This document shows, one piece after another, positions 25,360 through 35,876 of a DNA stretch of 64,000 nucleotides; position 1 is the stretch's first letter, and the number at the start of each line of letters is the position of its first letter. The position numbers were made by a program, and so were the translations under genes. The notes under the pieces were generated by a model, which did not search any database, was not told the origin of the DNA, and worked only from the letters and a program-made list of their open reading frames with translations. The stretch comes from Halopseudomonas oceani (GTDB lineage: Bacteria; Pseudomonadota; Gammaproteobacteria; Pseudomonadales; Pseudomonadaceae), in assembly GCF_002903165.1 (NCBI RefSeq), contig NZ_PPSK01000002.1:62001-126000 (forward strand), in the 5' to 3' direction.

Positions 25360-25410
25360 TGCAGCCCCCGGTCATCGACGGTGTCAACAGGGCGATGACC
25401 GGGGGCTGCA
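25360..25410. terminator. 18-bp perfect hairpin after mucD
   Basis: Arms 25360-25377 and 25393-25410 pair perfectly over 18 bp (TGCAGCCCCCGGTCATCG and its complement), with a 15-base loop. It closes the algU-mucD operon. There is no T run after either arm, so a simple intrinsic terminator is not certain. It may instead protect the mRNA 3' end or act in both directions. Confidence 0.55.
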
Positions 25411-25513
25411 GCGATGGCGACATTGCAGCTAATCAGGTAAACTCGCGGGCTGTTTTGGGGAGTCGCCTCCCCGTCTCGCCAAGTCTGGCAACCCTGTCTG
25501 GATGATCCGCGCT

Positions 25514-27313
25514 GTGAGTGACCTGAGCCTGATTCGTAACTTTTCCATCATTGCCCACATCGACCATGGCAAGTCGACGCTGGCTGACCGCTTCATTCAG
25601 ATTTGTGGCGGCCTGACCGAGCGCGAAATGGAAGCCCAGGTGCTCGACTCCATGGATTTGGAGCGGGAACGCGGCATTACCATTAAGGCGCACAGCGTTA
25701 CGCTGTATTACACCGCCAAAGATGGCAAGACCTATCAGCTCAACTTCATTGATACTCCCGGTCACGTCGACTTTCACTACGAGGTCAGTCGTTCGCTGGC
25801 AGCTTGCGAGGGCGCGCTGCTGGTGGTTGATGCCGCCCAGGGCGTGGAAGCGCAATCGGTAGCCAATTGTTATACCGCCATCGAGCAGGGCCTTGAGGTC
25901 ATGCCGGTGCTGAACAAGATCGACTTGCCGCAGGCCGAGCCGGAGCGAGTAAAGGCAGAGATTGAGAGCGTGATCGGTATTGATGCCACTGATGCGGTTG
26001 CCTGCTCAGCCAAGAGCGGTATTGGTGTGGAGGATGTGCTCGAAGCGCTGATTCACACCATTCCTTCGCCGGAAGGGGATATTGAAGCGCCACTGCAGGC
26101 GCTGATTATCGACTCCTGGTTCGATAACTACCTCGGTGTTGTGTCGCTGGTACGGGTCAAACACGGCCGTATCAAGAAGGGTGACAAGGTGTTGGTCAAG
26201 TCGACCGGCAAGACCCATTTGGTCGACAGCGTCGGTGTATTCAACCCCAAGCATACCGAAACCGCTGACCTGAAAGCGGGCGAGGTGGGCTTCATCATCG
26301 CGGGTATCAAGGATATTCACGGTGCCCCAGTTGGCGACACCCTGACCCTCTCGACTACGCCGGATGTCAGCTCGCTGCCAGGCTTCCAGAAGGTCAAGCC
26401 ACAGGTTTATGCCGGTCTTTTCCCGGTCAGTTCAGATGATTTCGAGGATTTTCGTGAGGCGCTGCAAAAACTGACGCTGAACGATGCCGCACTCCAGTTT
26501 GAGCCGGAAAGCTCCGAAGCGCTTGGCTTTGGCTTCCGTATCGGTTTCCTCGGCATGCTGCATATGGAGATCATTCAGGAGCGTCTCGAGCGCGAGTACG
26601 ACCTTGATTTGATCACCACCGCACCGACCGTTGTGTTCGAGGTCGTGACGAAGGGTGGCGAAATCATCTACGTCGACAACCCCTCGCTGCTGCCTGACCC
26701 ATCGATGATCGAGGAAATGCGCGAGCCCATCGTGCGGGCCAACATTCTGGTGCCGCAGGACCATCTGGGTAGTGTCATCACCCTGTGTATCGAGAAGCGT
26801 GGCGTACAGCACGACATGATCTTCCTTGGTACCCAGGTTCAGGTCGTGTACGACCTGCCGATGAACGAGGTGGTGTTGGATTTCTTTGACCGTCTCAAGT
26901 CGGTCAGCCGCGGTTATGCCTCGCTCGATTACAGCTTTGATCGCTTCCAGCCGGCTAAACTGGTTCGCCTGGATGTGTTGATCAATGGTGAGAAGGTCGA
27001 TGCGCTGGCGCTGATCGTGCACCGTGACAATGCAGCGTTCAAGGGGCGGCAGCTGGTTGAGAAGATGAAGGACCTGATCCCGCGTCAGATGTTCGATGTG
27101 GCCATTCAAGCCGCTATCGGTGGCCAGATTGTTGCCCGTTCAACCGTCAAGGCGCTGCGCAAGAACGTACTTGCCAAGTGCTATGGTGGTGATGCCAGCC
27201 GGAAGAAAAAGCTGCTTGAAAAGCAGAAGGCTGGTAAGAAGCGCATGAAGCAGGTAGGTAGTGTGGAGATCCCGCAGGACGCGTTCCTGGCGGTACTGAA
27301 AGTCGACAACTAG
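25514..27313 (+). CDS. lepA: Elongation factor 4 (LepA)
   Basis: A 599-residue translational GTPase that back-translocates or remodels stalled ribosomes. The G1 motif [10 protein letters not shown], the G3 DTPGH and the G4 NKID are present, with the EF-G-like domains II and V and the LepA-specific C-terminal domain after them. I chose GTG 25514 because the protein then begins [11 protein letters not shown] like other pseudomonad LepA. ATG 25502 would add four residues. The ribosome-binding site is weak for both. lepB follows 18 bp later, as in most proteobacteria. Confidence 0.96.
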   Translation: MSDLSLIRNFSIIAHIDHGKSTLADRFIQICGGLTEREMEAQVLDSMDLERERGITIKAHSVTLYYTAKDGKTYQLNFIDTPGHVDFHYEVSRSLAACEGALLVVDAAQGVEAQSVANCYTAIEQGLEVMPVLNKIDLPQAEPERVKAEIESVIGIDATDAVACSAKSGIGVEDVLEALIHTIPSPEGDIEAPLQALIIDSWFDNYLGVVSLVRVKHGRIKKGDKVLVKSTGKTHLVDSVGVFNPKHTETADLKAGEVGFIIAGIKDIHGAPVGDTLTLSTTPDVSSLPGFQKVKPQVYAGLFPVSSDDFEDFREALQKLTLNDAALQFEPESSEALGFGFRIGFLGMLHMEIIQERLEREYDLDLITTAPTVVFEVVTKGGEIIYVDNPSLLPDPSMIEEMREPIVRANILVPQDHLGSVITLCIEKRGVQHDMIFLGTQVQVVYDLPMNEVVLDFFDRLKSVSRGYASLDYSFDRFQPAKLVRLDVLINGEKVDALALIVHRDNAAFKGRQLVEKMKDLIPRQMFDVAIQAAIGGQIVARSTVKALRKNVLAKCYGGDASRKKKLLEKQKAGKKRMKQVGSVEIPQDAFLAVLKVDN

Positions 27314-27331
27314 AGACGGTAAGCGCGAACG

Positions 27332-28213
27332 ATGATGCATATCAACTTTCCACTGGTGCTGGTGATTGCGGTTGCCGTCAGTGGGTTTCTGGCCCTGCTT
27401 GATCTCGTTCTTCTCGCGCCTCGTCGTCGTCGTGCGATAGCCAGTTACGAAGCCCAGGTCGATGTGGCCGACCCCCAGACCATCGAGCGGCTCGAAAAGG
27501 AGCCATTGCTGGTCGAGTACGGCAAATCCTTTTTCCCGGTGCTGGCGGTTGTGCTGGTGCTGCGTTCGTTTCTGGTGGAGCCGTTTCAGATTCCATCCGG
27601 CTCAATGAAGCCGACGCTGGATGTGGGGGATTTTATCCTCGTTAACAAGTTTGCCTATGGCATTCGTCTGCCGGTAATCGATACCAAGATCATCCCGGTG
27701 GGTGAGCCGCAGCGCGGCGATGTCATGGTGTTTCGCTATCCCAATGATCCGACTATTAACTACATCAAGCGGGTAGTCGGCTTGCCCGGTGATCATATCC
27801 GCTATGCTGGAAAGCAGCTGTATATCAACGGCCAGAAGATCGAGCATGAATTGATTGAGGTCATACCGGATGACGAAGTGCCTGACGGTCACCCGCTGCA
27901 GGCCGTTGCCAAGGCAGAGATATTCCAGGAGCAGTTGGGCGAGGTCAGCCACCTGATTCGTCAGAAGCAGCTGTCGCAGACACCCCGCCCCAATGAATGG
28001 GTGGTGCCGGAGGGGCACTATTTCATGATGGGGGACAACCGGGATAACTCCAACGACAGCCGTTACTGGCAATCAACGGAAATGCCCAGGGAGTTGTGGG
28101 GCATGGTTCCTGACAACTATATTGTGGGCAAGGCATTCGCGGTCTGGATGCATTGGCCCGAGCCAAAGCTGAGTAACTTGCCAAGTTTTTCGAGCGTTGC
28201 TCTGATTCATTGA
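27332..28213 (+). CDS. lepB: Signal peptidase I
   Basis: A 293-residue inner-membrane protease that cuts signal peptides from exported proteins. Two membrane segments (about 4-25 and 58-76) precede the periplasmic catalytic region. The serine is in IPSGSMKPTL and the general-base lysine in NYIKRVVGLPGD. The GDNRDNSNDSR box is also present. ATG 27332 and 27335 are adjacent possible starts. It belongs to the lepA-lepB-DUF4845-rnc-era-recO-pdxJ-acpS series. Confidence 0.96.
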   Translation: MMHINFPLVLVIAVAVSGFLALLDLVLLAPRRRRAIASYEAQVDVADPQTIERLEKEPLLVEYGKSFFPVLAVVLVLRSFLVEPFQIPSGSMKPTLDVGDFILVNKFAYGIRLPVIDTKIIPVGEPQRGDVMVFRYPNDPTINYIKRVVGLPGDHIRYAGKQLYINGQKIEHELIEVIPDDEVPDGHPLQAVAKAEIFQEQLGEVSHLIRQKQLSQTPRPNEWVVPEGHYFMMGDNRDNSNDSRYWQSTEMPRELWGMVPDNYIVGKAFAVWMHWPEPKLSNLPSFSSVALIH

Positions 28214-28259
28214 GCGGGCCGAACAGGACATAACATCAACAACGGATTACGAGGTTATC

Positions 28260-28637
28260 ATGCGCAACTCACAGAAAGGGGCTTCCTTCTTCGGCTGGTT
28301 GGCCGTTATCGCGTTGGTCGTATTCGGCATGGTTATCGCGATGAAGCTGGTCCCGATTTACATGGACCACTACTCGTTGCGCAACATGATTACGACGGTC
28401 AACGAAGATCCGACGATCAAGATCAACTCGCTGCGTGACCTCAATACTTACATTGAAAAGGGCATGCAGCTAAACAGTATCCGCGACATCAATCCAAAAG
28501 AAGCCATCAAGGTGACCCAGAGTGGTCAGAATGCCTACACCCTGGTGCTTAAGTACGAGGTGCGCGCGCCGCTACTGAACACAGTGGACCTGCTGGTTCA
28601 CTTTGACGAAACATTCATTGTCAGACCATTAAAGTGA
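28260..28637 (+). CDS. DUF4845 membrane protein
   Basis: A 125-residue protein with one N-terminal membrane segment (about residues 11-31, [20 protein letters not shown]) and a periplasmic domain of about 90 residues. Its size and its place between lepB and rnc match DUF4845, a family that is nearly always found there. Its function is unknown. The stop overlaps the rnc start in a GTGA. ATG 28260 is preceded by ACGAGGTTATC. Confidence 0.85.
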   Translation: MRNSQKGASFFGWLAVIALVVFGMVIAMKLVPIYMDHYSLRNMITTVNEDPTIKINSLRDLNTYIEKGMQLNSIRDINPKEAIKVTQSGQNAYTLVLKYEVRAPLLNTVDLLVHFDETFIVRPLK

Positions 28638-29323
28638 GCAATAAGTTAGACCGACTAGAGCGCAGGATAGGCTACCACTTCGAGGATCAGGACCTACTGG
28701 TACTGGCCCTTACCCACCGCAGTCTTGGTGGACGCAACAACGAGCGCCTGGAGTTTCTGGGCGACTCGATTCTGAATTTTGTTGCTGCCGAGATGTTGTT
28801 TCAACATTTTCCCCAGGCCCGCGAAGGACAGCTCTCCAGGTTGCGTGCGCGGCTGGTCAAGGGCGTAACCCTGGCCGAGCTTGCCAAGGGCTTTGAGCTC
28901 GGTGAGTACCTGCGGCTGGGATCCGGCGAATTGAAGAGCGGCGGATTTCGCCGTGAGTCGATTCTTGCTGATGCGACCGAAGCCATTATCGGTGCTATCT
29001 ACCTCGACAGCGGGCTGGACGCTGTGCGTGAACGCGTTCTGCACTGGCTGGGGGGGCACATTGCTACCCTGACGCTGGTAGATAACAACAAGGACCCAAA
29101 AACGCGTTTGCAGGAGTTTCTGCAGTCGCGTCAGAGCGAGCTGCCTCGTTATGAGGTGATCGAGAGCAGTGGCGAAGCCCACTGCAGAACATTCAAGGTG
29201 GACTGTCAGGTCGCGCTGTTGGCTGAGCGAACCTTCGGGGTCGGCAGCAGCCGGCGTCTGGCAGAACAACAGGCAGCCCAGCTGGCGTTGATCGCCCTGG
29301 GTGTGGAGCGTGCCGATGACTGA
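28634..29323 (+). CDS. rnc: Ribonuclease III
   Basis: A 229-residue double-stranded-RNA endonuclease that processes rRNA precursors and regulates mRNAs. The catalytic signature [12 protein letters not shown] is intact, with the acidic partners in the second half ([15 protein letters not shown]). A double-stranded RNA-binding domain fills residues about 155-225. GTG 28634 overlaps the stop of the DUF4845 gene, and the end overlaps era by 8 bp. Confidence 0.97.
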   Translation: MSNKLDRLERRIGYHFEDQDLLVLALTHRSLGGRNNERLEFLGDSILNFVAAEMLFQHFPQAREGQLSRLRARLVKGVTLAELAKGFELGEYLRLGSGELKSGGFRRESILADATEAIIGAIYLDSGLDAVRERVLHWLGGHIATLTLVDNNKDPKTRLQEFLQSRQSELPRYEVIESSGEAHCRTFKVDCQVALLAERTFGVGSSRRLAEQQAAQLALIALGVERADD

Positions 29324-30218
29324 TGCTGTTTCCCGCTGCGGCTATGTAGCCATTGTTGGCCGCCCCAATGTCGGCAAATCGACTCTGCTGAACCATATCC
29401 TTGGGCAGAAGCTGGCCATCACCTCGCGCAAGCCGCAGACCACGCGCCATACCCTTCTGGGTATCAAGACCGAGGGTGAGGTGCAGGCAATCTATGTCGA
29501 TACCCCTGGTCTGCACAAGGAAAACGAAAAGGCGCTCAATCGCTTCATGAACAAGAGCGCCAGTCAGGCGCTGCGTGATGTCGATGTGGTGCTGTTCGTT
29601 GTGGATCGTTTGCGCTGGACCGACGAGGACCAGATGGTGCTGGAGCGGGTGCAGTATGTCTCGTGTCCGGTGCTGATCGTGGTTAACAAGCTTGACCGGA
29701 TGGAAGACAAGAATGAACTGTTGCCGCATCTGGAGTGGCTGACACAGCAACTGCCCAATGCCGAGGTGGTGCCGGTGTCCGCTCTGCAGGGGCGCAACAT
29801 CGACCGTCTCGAGTCGCTGATTGCCGAGCGGCTGCCGGAAAGTGAACACTTCTACCCTGAAGATCAACTGACCGACAAGAGCTCGCGCTTCCTTGCCGCA
29901 GAGCTGGTCCGCGAGAAGGTCATGCGTCAGCTCGGGGCCGAGATTCCCTATCAGGTCGCGGTTGAAATCGAGCAGTTCAAACAGGAAGGACGCATTCTGC
30001 ATATTCACGCCCTGATTCTGGTGGAACGTGAAGGTCAGAAAAAAATCATCATTGGTGATGGCGGTGACCGACTGAAGAAGATCGGTCAGGAAGCGCGCCT
30101 CGACATGCAGAAACTGTTTGGCAGCAAGATCATGCTCAATCTGTGGGTCAAGGTGCGTCGCGGCTGGTCCGATGATGAGCGCGCCCTCGGCTCGCTGGGT
30201 TATCGTTTCGACGACTGA
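29316..30218 (+). CDS. era: GTPase Era
   Basis: A 300-residue essential GTPase for 30S ribosome assembly that binds 16S rRNA. G1 [10 protein letters not shown]3 DTPG and G4 NKLD are present, and the C-terminal KH domain is marked by [17 protein letters not shown]. The ATG at 29316 overlaps the end of rnc by 8 bp, and the protein then begins [17 protein letters not shown] as in relatives. An earlier in-frame GTG at 29301 lies inside rnc. Confidence 0.97.
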   Translation: MTDAVSRCGYVAIVGRPNVGKSTLLNHILGQKLAITSRKPQTTRHTLLGIKTEGEVQAIYVDTPGLHKENEKALNRFMNKSASQALRDVDVVLFVVDRLRWTDEDQMVLERVQYVSCPVLIVVNKLDRMEDKNELLPHLEWLTQQLPNAEVVPVSALQGRNIDRLESLIAERLPESEHFYPEDQLTDKSSRFLAAELVREKVMRQLGAEIPYQVAVEIEQFKQEGRILHIHALILVEREGQKKIIIGDGGDRLKKIGQEARLDMQKLFGSKIMLNLWVKVRRGWSDDERALGSLGYRFDD

Positions 30219-30223
30219 CCTGC

Positions 30224-30928
30224 ATGCGCGAGCATCTGCAGCCCGCCTACGTCCTGCACAGCAGGCCTTATCGTGACACCAGCGCGCTGGTTGACCTGCT
30301 CAGTCTGCAGGGCGGACTGCAGCGGGTCGTCTGGCGTGGTGCGCGTAGCGGTCGCGGTGTAAAGCCACAGCCCTTTGTACCTTTGCTGGTGAGCTGGCAG
30401 GGGCGTGGCGATCTGAAAACCCTGCAGCAGGCCGAAGTCGCCGGCGCCCACGCCCGATTGCAGGGCCAAGCGTTGTTCAGCGGCATGTACCTCAATGAAC
30501 TGCTGGTTCGTTTGCTGTCACCGGGTGACGCCCAGACGCTCCTGTTTGCTGGCTATCAGTCTGCACTGGAACGGCTGGCTTTGACTCCGTCCTCGGTCGA
30601 GCCCGTTCTGCGTGAATTCGAGTGGCAGCTGATAGTGCTGCTGGGGTACGGTTTTAGTCTGACAGAGGATGCCGATCAGCAGCCGGTGCTGGCTGATACC
30701 CTCTACTGCTGGAGCCCGGATATGGGGCTATACCCAGTGGTGGATGCCGCCCAGGGCGGCTTGCCCGGACGGGGGCTGTTGGCAATGGCTGCGCAGAACT
30801 GGGCTGATCCCGAGGCGCTGCCGATTGCCAAGCGCTTGATGCGCCAGGTGTTGGCTGTCCACTTGGGTGATCGCCCACTGGTCAGTCGTCAATTATTTGC
30901 GCCGGGTCGCACGGGCGAGCCGCGCTGA
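30224..30928 (+). CDS. recO: DNA repair protein RecO
   Basis: A 234-residue RecO. It loads RecA on SSB-coated gaps together with RecR. The N-terminal OB fold has [20 protein letters not shown] at about residues 6-25, and the C-terminal helical part follows. I do not see the zinc-binding cysteines found in some RecO proteins, as expected in this lineage. ATG 30224 lies 5 bp after era, and the pair era-recO is conserved. Confidence 0.94.
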   Translation: MREHLQPAYVLHSRPYRDTSALVDLLSLQGGLQRVVWRGARSGRGVKPQPFVPLLVSWQGRGDLKTLQQAEVAGAHARLQGQALFSGMYLNELLVRLLSPGDAQTLLFAGYQSALERLALTPSSVEPVLREFEWQLIVLLGYGFSLTEDADQQPVLADTLYCWSPDMGLYPVVDAAQGGLPGRGLLAMAAQNWADPEALPIAKRLMRQVLAVHLGDRPLVSRQLFAPGRTGEPR

Positions 30929-30974
30929 GGCCAGGGCGGATGGTCGCCCCGGCATAGTCAACGGAGAATCTTGC

Positions 30975-31715
30975 ATGAGCCAGTCTGATCGCGTTCTGTT
31001 GGGCGTCAATATTGATCACGTTGCTACCTTGCGGCAGGCCCGTGGTACGCGTTATCCGGATCCCGTACAGGCTGCCATTGAGGCTGAGCAGGCCGGGGCT
31101 GATGGGATTACGGTTCACCTGCGTGAAGACCGCCGGCATATCCAGGAGCGCGATATTCTGCTGCTTGCCCAGGTGCTGCAGACGCGGATGAATTTTGAGA
31201 TGGCGGTCACCGACGAAATGGTCGCATTCGCCGAAAAGATCCGACCTGCTCATGTCTGTCTGGTACCTGAGCGTCGTGAGGAGCTGACTACCGAAGGAGG
31301 CCTGGATGTCTGCGGCAACGAGGCCCGCGTGCAGGCTGCCATTGAGCGCTTGGCTGCGGCTGGTTCTGAGGTTTCGCTGTTTATTGACCCGGACCCGCGC
31401 CAGATCGAAGCGGCCAAACGCCTGGGTGCACCGGTGATCGAACTGCATACCGGCCATTACGCCGATACCGAGGGGGCCGAACAACAGCAGGCTCTGGAAC
31501 GTATTCGTGAGTCGGTCAACTACGCGCGCAAGCTCGGGCTGGTGGTCAATGCCGGTCATGGCCTGCACTACCACAACGTTGAGGCTATCGCGGCCATCCC
31601 CGGCATCAACGAACTGAACATTGGCCATGCGATCGTTGCCCGTGCGCTGTTCTCTGGTCTTGCCGGGGCGGTGCGTGACATGCGCCAGTTGATTATGGAA
31701 GCCTCTGGCCGATGA
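30975..31715 (+). CDS. pdxJ: Pyridoxine 5'-phosphate synthase
   Basis: A 246-residue TIM-barrel enzyme that joins 3-amino-1-hydroxyacetone phosphate with 1-deoxyxylulose 5-phosphate to make pyridoxine 5'-phosphate (vitamin B6). [17 protein letters not shown] at the N terminus, [14 protein letters not shown] and [11 protein letters not shown] are family hallmarks. ATG 30975 follows AACGGAGAATCTTGC, with GGAG. The frame is open earlier, into recO, but those residues are not part of the family. The stop overlaps the acpS start (ATGA). Confidence 0.97.
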   Translation: MSQSDRVLLGVNIDHVATLRQARGTRYPDPVQAAIEAEQAGADGITVHLREDRRHIQERDILLLAQVLQTRMNFEMAVTDEMVAFAEKIRPAHVCLVPERREELTTEGGLDVCGNEARVQAAIERLAAAGSEVSLFIDPDPRQIEAAKRLGAPVIELHTGHYADTEGAEQQQALERIRESVNYARKLGLVVNAGHGLHYHNVEAIAAIPGINELNIGHAIVARALFSGLAGAVRDMRQLIMEASGR

Positions 31716-32092
31716 TCAGGGGTATCGGCACCGACCTGGTGCTGGTTGAGCGGATCGAGGCGGTGCTCGGGCGTCAGGGCGAACGTTTTGCGCGTCGTAT
31801 CCTGACCCCTGATGAGTTTGCGCGCTTTGCCGCGCACGGCCAGCCTGCGCGGTTTCTGGCCAAGCGTTTCGCCGCCAAGGAAGCGATCATGAAGGCCCTG
31901 GGCACGGGGCTGGCGGGTGGTCTGTCGTGGCAGCACATGCAGCTCGACCGCGACCCGCTGGGGGCACCGGTGGTGGTGCTGAGCGGCGCGGCGGCGGAGC
32001 GCGTGACCGCCGGCGGCGGGGGGCGCATGCTGATATCGCTCAGTGATGAGCGTGAGCAGGCGTTAGCCTTTGCCATCTGGTCACAGGACTGA
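31712..32092 (+). CDS. acpS: Holo-[acyl-carrier-protein] synthase
   Basis: A 126-residue enzyme that transfers phosphopantetheine from coenzyme A to apo-ACP. The Mg-binding [12 protein letters not shown] and the [19 protein letters not shown] motif are intact. It is translationally coupled to pdxJ. Its last 12 bp overlap the end of gacS on the other strand. Confidence 0.96.
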   Translation: MIRGIGTDLVLVERIEAVLGRQGERFARRILTPDEFARFAAHGQPARFLAKRFAAKEAIMKALGTGLAGGLSWQHMQLDRDPLGAPVVVLSGAAAERVTAGGGGRMLISLSDEREQALAFAIWSQD

Positions 32093-34876
32093 CAGCGCAC
32101 TCTGCAATCGGTCGATGGCTTCCAACAGCTGTTTTACCTCGTCATCACAGGGCGCCTTTTCCTTGAGTTTTGTCTCGGTCTGCAGGCAACGTTTGCGCAG
32201 CTCAGGTACGCCGCAGTAACGGGTTGCACCGTGCAGCCGGTGCACGGTTTCCAGTAGTGCGTCCAGGTTGCCAGCCTGGTAGTTGCGCTCGATCTGTTCG
32301 CGATCACCGGGCAGGCTCTGCATCAGCATCTCCAGCATATCCTGCGCCAGATCGGCCTTGCCGGCGGCCAGTCGCAGTCCTTCATCACGATCCAGGATGC
32401 GCGGTTCGGTGCGTGGCGGCTCTGATGCTGCGGGCGGCTCGATTGCGGGAGCGGTCACCGCCGAAAGGTCGTGACCGGTCCACTTCAAAATACAGTCGCG
32501 CAGTTGCTCCGGGTTGATCGGTTTGCTGAGGTAGTCATTCATTCCGCAGCGAAGTAGCTTGCGACGCTCATCCGCCAGAGCGTGGGCGGTCAGGGCGACG
32601 ATCGGGGTGGCGGACTGTTGACTCATATCCTCGCGGATGCGCAGTTCTTCGGTAGTCTGGCGCCCGTCCATACCAGGCATCTGTACATCCATGAATATGA
32701 GATCGAAGCGCTGTTCGTCGAGAATATCGAGCGCCTCCACGCCACTGGATGCGGTGCGCACACGGGTGCCCATTTCCTGCAGAAAGGTGTCGACCAGTTT
32801 CAGGTTGGCTGGATTGTCATCAACGCAAAGAATGCTGACGCTGTTCGGGTTGCTGCGGCGCTCGCCCGTGGGGGGCAGTGAAACCTCTGAGGCGCCGGCA
32901 TCGCCGCGAGGAGCCAGCAGACGGGTAGTCGTGCGATACAGCTTACGCATGCACAGGGGGCGCGAAAGTACCGCGCAATGCGCCTTTGGCAACTGATCCA
33001 GCAGGTCTGGTTGGGCAACGGTGTTGACCAGCAGGATACTCTGACAGTGACCAGCAGCTGCCCAGCGCTGCACAGCCTGGGCGCTTTCCGCCCACTCTGC
33101 GTCGTTTTCTCCACTGCTGATCAGCGCAAGCTGTATATCCTGTCCCTCCGGCGAGCGGAGGGCGCTGTCCAGCGCGGCGATAGATGGATAGATGCTAGTG
33201 CGCAGACCAAGATCATCCAGCGAGTGCAGCAGCGCCTGCTGGGTCAGTGCCAGTGGCTCGTATACCGCAGCATGGATGCCGCTCAGCGGCCGCTCAGGCA
33301 GGTCGTCGCTGGCCTGGCTGGACTTGTTCAGGGTCACCGTCAGCCAGAACTCCGAGCCTTCTCCCGGCGCGCTATTGAGGCCAATGTCGCCGTGCATTTC
33401 TTCGACCAGACGTTTGGTGATGACCAACCCCAGACCGGTGCCGCTGGTTTGTCTGGTCAGCGAATTGTCGATCTGACTGAAAGCACGGAAGAGTGATTTC
33501 TGCTGCGCTTCGGAAAGCCCGACGCCGGTGTCGGTAACGCTTATGCGCAGACTGGCATTGCTGTCGTTGTCTTCTTCCAGCATTACCCGCAGGCAAACCG
33601 AGCCTGCATGGGTGAACTTGATTGCGTTGCTCAGCAGGTTGGACAAAATCTGTTTCAGGCGCAGCGGATCACCGCTCAGACCCAGCGGTACGTCGCTGTA
33701 GATCAGGCTGACCAATTCGATCGGCTTCTGGTGCGCGGCGGGTGCGAGCATGGTCAGGGTGTCTTCAATCAGGTCGCGGAGATTGAACGGCATGGTTTCC
33801 AGCGTCAGTTTGCCCGCCTCGATTTTGGAGAAGTCGAGTATTTCGTTGATGATGGCCAGCAGGTTGTTCGCGGATTTGCTGATGGTGTCCAGATACTCGC
33901 TCTGGCGAGTAGTCATTTCAGTGCGCTGCAGGAGGTTGCTGAAGCCGAGGATGCCATTGAGAGGGGTGCGCAGTTCGTGGCTCATGTTGGCGAGAAATTC
34001 GGATTTGATCCGGCTGGCTTCCTGCGCGGCCTTGCGGGCCATATCCAGTTCGATGTTCTGAACCTCGATGGTTTCCAGGGTCTGCCGCAGGTCCTCGGTG
34101 GCTTGCTCGACGTTTTGTTGTAGCTCGCCCTGGGCGCTCTGCAGCGCCTGGGTCATGGTGTTCACGCCTTCGGCAAGATCATCCAGCTCCCGGGCGCCCT
34201 GTTTCGGCAGGCGTACGTCTAGCTGGCCCTTGCTGATGCGGGCGATGGCCTGGTTGATGTCGGCAATCGGCTCCAGAATGCGCCGGCCCATGAGGCTGAC
34301 CATCAGGCTGGTGATCAGCAATCCCAGCAGGATCAGTACCAGGGTGCTGAGCAGGGTCTGGTAGGTCCGCAGCTCGGTATTGCCGTGGCTCAGCTCGACT
34401 TCCAGCCAGCCGATCAGGGCATCAGGTTCGATATCGTTGCGCTCAGCGTTGGCCAGCAGCTCCGGACTTGCCTGCAACGGCAGAATGAACCGGGTGCTGC
34501 GTTCGCCGCTGCGAATCTGCAGGCCGGTGCCAGCGGCAAGCGGGGTTTCCGGCAGCGGTTTATCGGCAACGAACATTTGCGGGCCGCTGTGTTCAAGGGG
34601 GTGACGGTCTGCGTCGTAGAGTGCGACTGCGCGTACGTCCTGGTAGTTCAGGGTGCTGGCCAGCGCACTACGTAGTCGCGCTGGCTGCCCCGCCAGCAGT
34701 GCTTCGGTAGCGGGTCGCTGCAGATGCTCGGCCGTCAATTGGCCTCGTTCCAGTAACTGCTGTTGCAGGTCGCCAAGGTGTTGCCAGCTGAAGTAGGCGC
34801 CGACCGCCGTGGCCAGAATCCCCGCGGGGATCAGGGTCATCAGCAGGAGCCGCGCCTTGATGCCGATCTCGTTCAT
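32081..34876 (-). CDS. gacS: Hybrid sensor histidine kinase GacS (BarA type)
   Basis: A 931-residue inner-membrane tripartite kinase. Membrane segments at about 10-28 and 176-196 flank a periplasmic sensor, followed by HAMP, HisKA with His300 (NMSHELRTP), an HATPase with the N, G1 and G2 boxes (LLSNAIKFTHAG, GTGLGLVITKRLVEEM), a degenerate receiver-like stretch, a true receiver with Asp730 (FMDVQMPGMDG), and an HPt domain with His879 (HRLHG). Signal flows to the regulator GacA (not in this window), which controls the small RNAs that titrate RsmA/CsrA. It is divergent from cysM and overlaps acpS tail to tail. Confidence 0.94.
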   Translation of the reverse strand: MNEIGIKARLLLMTLIPAGILATAVGAYFSWQHLGDLQQQLLERGQLTAEHLQRPATEALLAGQPARLRSALASTLNYQDVRAVALYDADRHPLEHSGPQMFVADKPLPETPLAAGTGLQIRSGERSTRFILPLQASPELLANAERNDIEPDALIGWLEVELSHGNTELRTYQTLLSTLVLILLGLLITSLMVSLMGRRILEPIADINQAIARISKGQLDVRLPKQGARELDDLAEGVNTMTQALQSAQGELQQNVEQATEDLRQTLETIEVQNIELDMARKAAQEASRIKSEFLANMSHELRTPLNGILGFSNLLQRTEMTTRQSEYLDTISKSANNLLAIINEILDFSKIEAGKLTLETMPFNLRDLIEDTLTMLAPAAHQKPIELVSLIYSDVPLGLSGDPLRLKQILSNLLSNAIKFTHAGSVCLRVMLEEDNDSNASLRISVTDTGVGLSEAQQKSLFRAFSQIDNSLTRQTSGTGLGLVITKRLVEEMHGDIGLNSAPGEGSEFWLTVTLNKSSQASDDLPERPLSGIHAAVYEPLALTQQALLHSLDDLGLRTSIYPSIAALDSALRSPEGQDIQLALISSGENDAEWAESAQAVQRWAAAGHCQSILLVNTVAQPDLLDQLPKAHCAVLSRPLCMRKLYRTTTRLLAPRGDAGASEVSLPPTGERRSNPNSVSILCVDDNPANLKLVDTFLQEMGTRVRTASSGVEALDILDEQRFDLIFMDVQMPGMDGRQTTEELRIREDMSQQSATPIVALTAHALADERRKLLRCGMNDYLSKPINPEQLRDCILKWTGHDLSAVTAPAIEPPAASEPPRTEPRILDRDEGLRLAAGKADLAQDMLEMLMQSLPGDREQIERNYQAGNLDALLETVHRLHGATRYCGVPELRKRCLQTETKLKEKAPCDDEVKQLLEAIDRLQSALSVL

Positions 34877-34979
34877 TAGGTATATCCACTACGCCGTTGC
34901 CGGTATCATAGGCCGACTTAGCAAAAAGCACAGCTTTGATGACCCAGTTGTCCGGGTCAACCGGCCCCGAGGTGGATTC

Positions 34980-35876
34980 ATGAGTTACCCAACCATCGCC
35001 GACTGCATCGGCAACACGCCGCTGGTGCGATTGCAGCGCCTGCCTGGCAATACCAGCAACACCATCCTGGTCAAGCTTGAAGGTAACAACCCGGCTGGCT
35101 CGGTCAAGGACCGTCCGGCGCTGTCGATGATCGAGCGAGCCGAGGTGCGCGGCGATATCAAGCCCGGCGACACCCTTATTGAAGCCACCTCTGGCAATAC
35201 CGGCATCGCATTGGCAATGGCGGCGGCCATCAAGGGCTACCGCATGGTGCTGATCATGCCGAACAACATGAGCGCCGAGCGCAAGTCGGCGATGACCGCC
35301 TACGGTGCCGAGCTGATCGAGGTAACCCAGGCCCAGGGCATGGAAGGTGCCCGGGATCTGGCTTTGCGGATGCAGGCCGAAGGGCAGGGCAAGGTGCTCG
35401 ATCAGTTTGGCAATGAGGACAATCCCGAGGCCCATTATCGCGGCACCGGTCCAGAGATCTGGCGTGACACCCGGGGCACCGTGACCCACTTCGTCAGCTC
35501 AATGGGTACCACCGGTACCATCATGGGCACTTCCCGTTACCTCAAGGAACAGAATCCGGCGATTCAGATTGTCGGTCTGCAACCGATCGAGGGCGCCGCC
35601 ATTCCCGGCATCCGCCGCTGGCCGAAGGAATATCTGCCGACCATCTTTGATGACACCCGGGTGGATCAGGTGATCGATATGGGCCAGCAGGAAGCCGAAG
35701 TGACCATGCGTCGACTGGCGCGGGAGGAGGGCGTCTTCTGCGGCGTGTCGTCCGGTGGATCGGTTGCAGCAGCGCTGCGGATCAGCGCCGAGGTCGAGAA
35801 TGCGGTCATTGTGGCGATCATCTGTGATCGTGGTGATCGCTACCTGTCCACCGGCGTATACGACGGTCCGGTATGA
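34980..35876 (+). CDS. cysM: Cysteine synthase B / O-phosphoserine-type sulfhydrylase
   Basis: A 298-residue pyridoxal-phosphate enzyme that makes cysteine from O-acetylserine and sulfide or thiosulfate. The PLP lysine is in NPAGSVKDRPAL, the substrate loop is EATSGNTGIALA, and the phosphate-binding loop is SSMGTTGTIMG. ATG 34980 gives the usual start MSYPTIADCIGNTPLV; codons farther upstream are in frame but belong to the promoter region next to gacS. The upstream CCGGCCCCGAGGTGG has an AGG as ribosome-binding site. It overlaps rlmD (ATGA). Confidence 0.95.
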   Translation: MSYPTIADCIGNTPLVRLQRLPGNTSNTILVKLEGNNPAGSVKDRPALSMIERAEVRGDIKPGDTLIEATSGNTGIALAMAAAIKGYRMVLIMPNNMSAERKSAMTAYGAELIEVTQAQGMEGARDLALRMQAEGQGKVLDQFGNEDNPEAHYRGTGPEIWRDTRGTVTHFVSSMGTTGTIMGTSRYLKEQNPAIQIVGLQPIEGAAIPGIRRWPKEYLPTIFDDTRVDQVIDMGQQEAEVTMRRLAREEGVFCGVSSGGSVAAALRISAEVENAVIVAIICDRGDRYLSTGVYDGPV

